From Ottelia alismoides (lineage: Eukaryota; Streptophyta; Magnoliopsida; Alismatales; Hydrocharitaceae), in NCBI GenBank assembly GCA_037367405.1, contig JAZKJV010011604.1, positions 744,001 through 808,000 of the forward strand: 64,000 bases of DNA, written 5' to 3'. Under the pieces are notes generated by a model, which saw nothing but the letters and a program-made list of their open reading frames with translations, was not told the DNA's origin and did not search any database. Of this stretch, positions 60,641-64,000 are shown piece after piece (positions within the stretch are counted from its first letter, which is position 1; each line of letters begins with the position of its first letter). Both the position numbers and the translations under genes were made by a program.

Positions 60641-61578
60641 TCAACGACAAAGGATTAGATGTCAGAGGATGTTAAAGTTGTCCGTGAGTTTCCTGATGTG
60701 TTTCCCAAGGAATTACCTGGACTACCACTGGTACGAGAGATAGAATCCGAGATCATGCTACTGCCAGGCACCTGGTTTCTATTCCTCTGTAAAGGCACCA
60801 ACTGAGCTCAAGGAGCTTGAAGTACAGTTCAGGAGTTATTGGAAAAGGGATTCATCCACCCCAGCATATCACCATGGGGAGCACCAGTCCTCTTTGTGAA
60901 GAAGAAAGACGGATCCTTGAGGCTATGCATAGACTACAGGCAGTTGAACAAGAGAACGGTCAAGAACCGTTATCCACTTCCACGAATTGTTGACCTCCTT
61001 GACCAGTTGTAGGGAATAGCAAGTGTTCTCTATGATTGACTTGCGGTCAGGATACCATGTTGAGGATCAAAGATGCCAATGTGATGAAGTCTGCGTTTCG
61101 TACTAGATATGGCCACTATGAGTTCTTGATGATGTCGTTTAGACTTGCAAATGCATGTGCCACATTCATGTTTATGATGAATCGAGTCTTTCGGCCATAC
61201 TTGGACATGTTTGTGTTCGTGTTCATAGATGATGTTCTAGTCTACTCCAATGATGAATACTATCTTGAGTCACATCTTCATATTGTGTTAGATACACTCC
61301 GAGAGCACCGGTTGTATGCCAAATACGACAAGCGTGAATTCTAGCTTCCTAAGGTGGCATTTCTAGGCCAGGTGGTGTCAAGGGCAGGGGTGTCAGTTGA
61401 CCTCGCCAAGATAGAGGTAGTGGTGTCTTGGGAGCGGCATAAGATTGTTACAGAGATTCGCAACTTCCTTGACCACGTCGGGTACTATAGGAGGTTTGTC
61501 AGAGGTTTCGCTCGGTTTGCTCTACTCCCACACCCAGTTGACGCAGAAGGATGTCCCATTTGTCTGGAGCGATAAATG
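60641..61578 (+). pseudogene. Chromovirus reverse transcriptase remnant
   Basis: The pre-RT linker reads EFPDVFPKELPGL (about 60687), then [40 protein letters not shown] and a TAG at about 61009. After a frameshift it resumes with [15 protein letters not shown], the catalytic turn FIDDVLVYS (61222-61248, both Asp present), a TAG at 61342, then VAFLGQVVS and a connection segment to a stop near 61576. It synthesised cDNA in functional relatives. With two stops and shifts it is dead here, though the catalytic pair survives. Confidence 0.9.
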
Positions 61579-62035
61579 TGAGTTGAGCTTCCGAATGCTC
61601 ATGGAGCGATTGACTTCTGCGCCCATCCTCACCCTTCCTTTTGGTACCTTGGACTTCACTGTGTACCCAGATGCTTCCAAGGAGGGCTTGGGTACAATGT
61701 TGTTACAATGTGGACAAGTAGTGGTGTACACGTCATGACAGCTAAAGAACCATGAATGCAACTACCCCACTCATGACTTGGAGTTGGCGGCCGTAGTCTT
61801 GGGATTAAAGATATGGTGTCACTATTTATATGGGATTATATTTGAGATTTTCATAGACCACAAGAGCCTCAAATACATTTTTGATCAGAAGGAGCTGAAT
61901 ATGTGGCAAAGGCGGTGAATAGAACTGCTAAAAGACTATGATTGTACAATCTCCTACCATCCTAGCAAGGAGAATGTGGTAGCAGATGCATTGAGTAGAC
62001 GATCGTACATTGAGGGTTCGGGAGCCTGGATGTAG
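61579..62035 (+). pseudogene. Chromovirus RNase H remnant
   Basis: Words DFTVYPDASKEGLG (about 61645, first catalytic Asp kept), [15 protein letters not shown] (61770-61815), [12 protein letters not shown] (61852-61887) and VADALSRR (about 61978-62001) follow the expected order. Stops occur at about 61737 and 61917. The last word marks the end of RNase H and the join to integrase. Confidence 0.88.
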
Positions 62036-62089
62036 ATTTGGGATGTGCTTACTACACTTAGTGAGTGGAATCTATTTGGGGGCACGTCT

Positions 62090-62990
62090 GATGCAGTGAC
62101 AGTGCCAGCCAAGTATAACAGCTTGTGGGAAAGGATTGTCCAAGGAAAACAGATAGATCAGAGGATCCAAGACTTGTACCATAAATGCTTGAATGATGAA
62201 TGTGACGGATTTTGAGTCCCTGAACCCATAGTATGGAATGGGGACTGCGTGTGTGTCTCGGATGATAGGGAGCTGAGGAGAGAGATTGTAAACGAGGCAT
62301 ATAGCTCGAGAATTTCCATACATCCGGGTGGTACCAAGATGTACAAGTACCTCCGACAACACTTTTGGTGGGAAGGTATGAAGAAGGACGTAGCCGAACA
62401 CGTTAGGAGATGTCTTACTTGTCCGATGGTGAAGTCAGAGCTCCAGAGGTCTCCTAGTTTACTGCATCCTCTTCCCATCCCAATGTTGAAATAGGAGAAC
62501 ATATCCATGTATTTTGTCACATCATTGCTGCGCACCCCTGGTGGACATGATGCGATATGGGTCATTGTTGATTGGTTGTCCCAGTCAACCCATTTCATCC
62601 CGGTGAACATGACATATACACCAGTACAGCTAGCCAAGTTATACAATCAACACATCATTCGGTTGCATGGGATACCCAAGAAAGCAATGTTAGACAAGGA
62701 TCCGTGTTTCACAGACAGATGGACAATTTTTAGTCAATCCTGGGTGACAACGTTTCTCATGATCACAGGTCGGGGACTTTGTGTTCTTACGGCATACAAC
62801 GTCTCGGTGCAAAGGGTAAGCTAGCACCGCATTTTGTGGGGCCATCTGAGATTTCAGCTAGTGTTGGGAAAGTAGCCTACAAGGTGGCCCTTCTCCTACC
62901 TAGAGGGCATCCATGACGTGTTACACGTGTCGAATCTCAGGAAATACATCCGAGATCCCCGACATGTGGTGAACTACAAGGATTGATGGT
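62090..62990 (+). pseudogene. Chromovirus integrase remnant, catalytic set broken
   Basis: The zinc-binding domain reads YSSRISIHPGGTKMYKYLRQ and CLTCPMVK: both Cys remain, but the first His appears to be Tyr. In the core, the first catalytic Asp is replaced by Tyr (MYFVTSL, about 62509), the second is kept (LDKDPCF, about 62692), and the segment carrying the catalytic Glu is deleted near 62760-62800, where the sequence jumps to the C-terminal domain. It would have inserted cDNA into chromatin; it cannot work as written. Confidence 0.85.
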
Positions 62991-63187
62991 GGAGTCAAAT
63001 ATCTCCTTCCCAGAAGAGCCGGTGCAGATATTAGATCACATGGTTAAGAAGATGAGGAAGAAGGAGATACAATTAGTTAAAGTCTTATGGTGAAGTCAAG
63101 ACATCGAGGAGGCGACGTGGGGACCTGAGGCGGATATGAGGGAGAAATATCCTCAACTATTTACAGGTATAGAATTGAAACCATAGT
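62991..63187 (+). pseudogene. Chromodomain remnant at integrase C terminus
   Basis: The frame reads FPEEPVQILDHMVKKMRKKE, then LVKVLW, a TGA at 63091-63093, then IEEATWGPEADMREKYPQLF. The layout (a hydrophobic V-x-W strand followed by EATW and a C-terminal helix) is that of plant chromovirus chromodomains, which direct integration to heterochromatin. The stop sits where an Arg CGA codon would suit, consistent with CpG decay; that is inference. Confidence 0.8.
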
Positions 63188-63272
63188 CAAGATCCCTTTG
63201 AGATTTTTATGGGTTTCTCTCTCTTTGAGATTTTTATTGAGTCTAGTTGTAGAAATCAACCAAGATCATCTT

Positions 63273-63292
63273 AAGTCTCGGGGACGAGACTT
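63273..63292. repeat. AAGTCTCG/CGAGACTT hairpin before 3' LTR
   Basis: Perfect 8-bp arms (63273-63280, 63285-63292) with loop GGGA, 17 bases before the 3' LTR. No purine-rich tract follows, although one is expected directly before the LTR. Confidence 0.8.
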
Positions 63293-63308
63293 CCTTTGAT
63301 TTTTATGA

Positions 63309-64000
63309 TGTGAAACCCCAAATCCCGAGTAAGGACTTAACCACAAAATCCAGCTGGATCTGGGCTTAATTGCAATATTCCAGTGTCCAAAAAATTTGTT
63401 TCAATAGTCCATTACATAGAGCTCGTCGATAGCTTTCCAACGAGTCTAAGAACGCAAAAATCCGACTTCGGGAGCCCGAGATATGACCATTTTAGCGAGG
63501 AGGAGTCAAGGTCCTATTCGGATCCGAATCCGGGTTTTACCCTTAAACCCCAACCCCTTCTCGTCCACAACTCCCAAACCCTCTTCCTCTGCGATCAGCC
63601 CTCTTCCACGTCCCCTTCCCCTCTCCGGAGCTCGCCGGAATGCCTTGAATCGGCGATCCAAAACCGCAATCGTGTAGAGAAGGTCCAAGGCATCCCTTTG
63701 TGTGTTTCTCATAGCGCACGAGGCGTTGATCGCGTCGTTCTTCACCGACGAAGAAACCGAGGTTTCGATTTTTCTTGAGGTACGATCTCTCCTTCCGCTT
63801 GCTGTGGTGTCCACACGAATTTCGATCATCTACCCTCCTCACTATAAGCCTAGTACACGTTCTTATGGTGTGATTTTTGTTGGTAATATCTCCTCTTTCG
63901 ACATAAATTGCATCTTATCATCGTCACCCCCATTTCCCTACATGAAATGCTTCGGACTTTAGGGTATGGATTAAGTTTAACTTTGGTGGTGGTTCTTACT
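63309..64000 (+). mobile_element. Chromovirus 3' LTR, cut by window end
   Basis: The first 692 bases match 57283-57995 with a few percent substitutions plus indels: it lacks TCTGCTTTT (57348 region) and one of the two 12-bp units. The repeated frame at 57697-57939 and 63702-63962 is LTR sequence. Confidence 0.88.

Larger units (their letters stand above)
57283..64000 (+). mobile_element. Del/Tekay-like Ty3 chromovirus, gag-deleted
   Basis: 5' LTR 57283-60388, PBS TGGTATCAGAGC at 60392-60403, internal region of only 2.9 kb with RT, RNase H, integrase and chromodomain remnants, and a 3' LTR from 63309 running past the window end. Gag and protease are almost wholly deleted. Chromodomain after integrase, long LTRs and the GGGGACGAGACTT word before the 3' LTR suggest Del/Tekay (inference). 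It inserted into a family A 3' LTR. Confidence 0.88.

Noticed and set aside
61036..61344. Stand-alone 102-residue gene
   Set aside because: It is the middle of a broken reverse transcriptase, not an independent gene; the initiating Met is incidental.
62158..62646. 162-residue minus-strand frame
   Set aside because: Lies antisense to the chromovirus integrase, whose zinc-binding and core words are on the plus strand.

Overview
The window is plant nuclear DNA from a retrotransposon-packed, probably heterochromatic region of an angiosperm. I can support no host gene, rRNA, tRNA gene or CRISPR array. The plant call rests on Ty1/copia elements whose primer-binding sites match the plant initiator tRNA-Met type (TGGTATCAGAGC), a Del/Tekay-like chromovirus with a chromodomain remnant, and Athila/Tat-type Ty3/gypsy gag-protease relics. 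Nothing seen identifies the species. Almost every coding trace is a decayed retroelement domain, and most long open frames are chance or antisense frames.

Layout, left to right. 1-970: unassigned LTR-like sequence. 991-1265: minus-strand copia LTR stub. 1266-8599: minus-strand Athila/Tat-like relic (pre-RT, protease, gag, leader, 'family B' LTR) with a foreign coding-like insert near 3003-3600. 8600-21480: a plus-strand 'family A' gypsy LTR split by Copia-1. Copia-1 (10241-20789) is structurally complete: 2.52-kb LTRs differing by about 1.4% (hand count), PBS, PPT and a TAGGG target duplication. 21481-33785: a second family A LTR piece split by the minus-strand Copia-2 (23002-33661, duplication TGTGC). 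33786-35844: plus-strand family B LTR and leader. 35845-45241: Copia-3 (minus), with its left LTR truncated. 45242-47795: family A 3' internal sequence and LTR. 47796-49233: inverted family B piece. 49234-57282: internally deleted family A element with a protease fragment, six-fold hairpin/purine repeats, a PPT and a 3' LTR. That 3' LTR is cut by a Del/Tekay-like chromovirus (57283 to past the window end) that has lost gag and protease.

How the parts relate. The three Copia elements belong to one family of different ages and share the same disabling changes: Asn in place of Tyr in the RT catalytic motif and the same integrase-region stop. Copia-1 nevertheless transposed recently. The simplest reading is a long-lived non-autonomous lineage moved by enzymes from elsewhere. 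What looks maintained is cis-acting: U3 hairpins beside a TATA box, a U5-end hairpin with compensatory changes, and a leader hairpin. Family A LTRs carry a conserved pair of palindromes, one around a CACGTG core and one built from TTGAC boxes. Copia-1 and Copia-2 face each other across 2.2 kb and form a large inverted repeat.

Limits. All alignments were done by eye. Boundaries of family A and B LTRs other than their TG starts are approximate, and lineage names are inferences from motifs.
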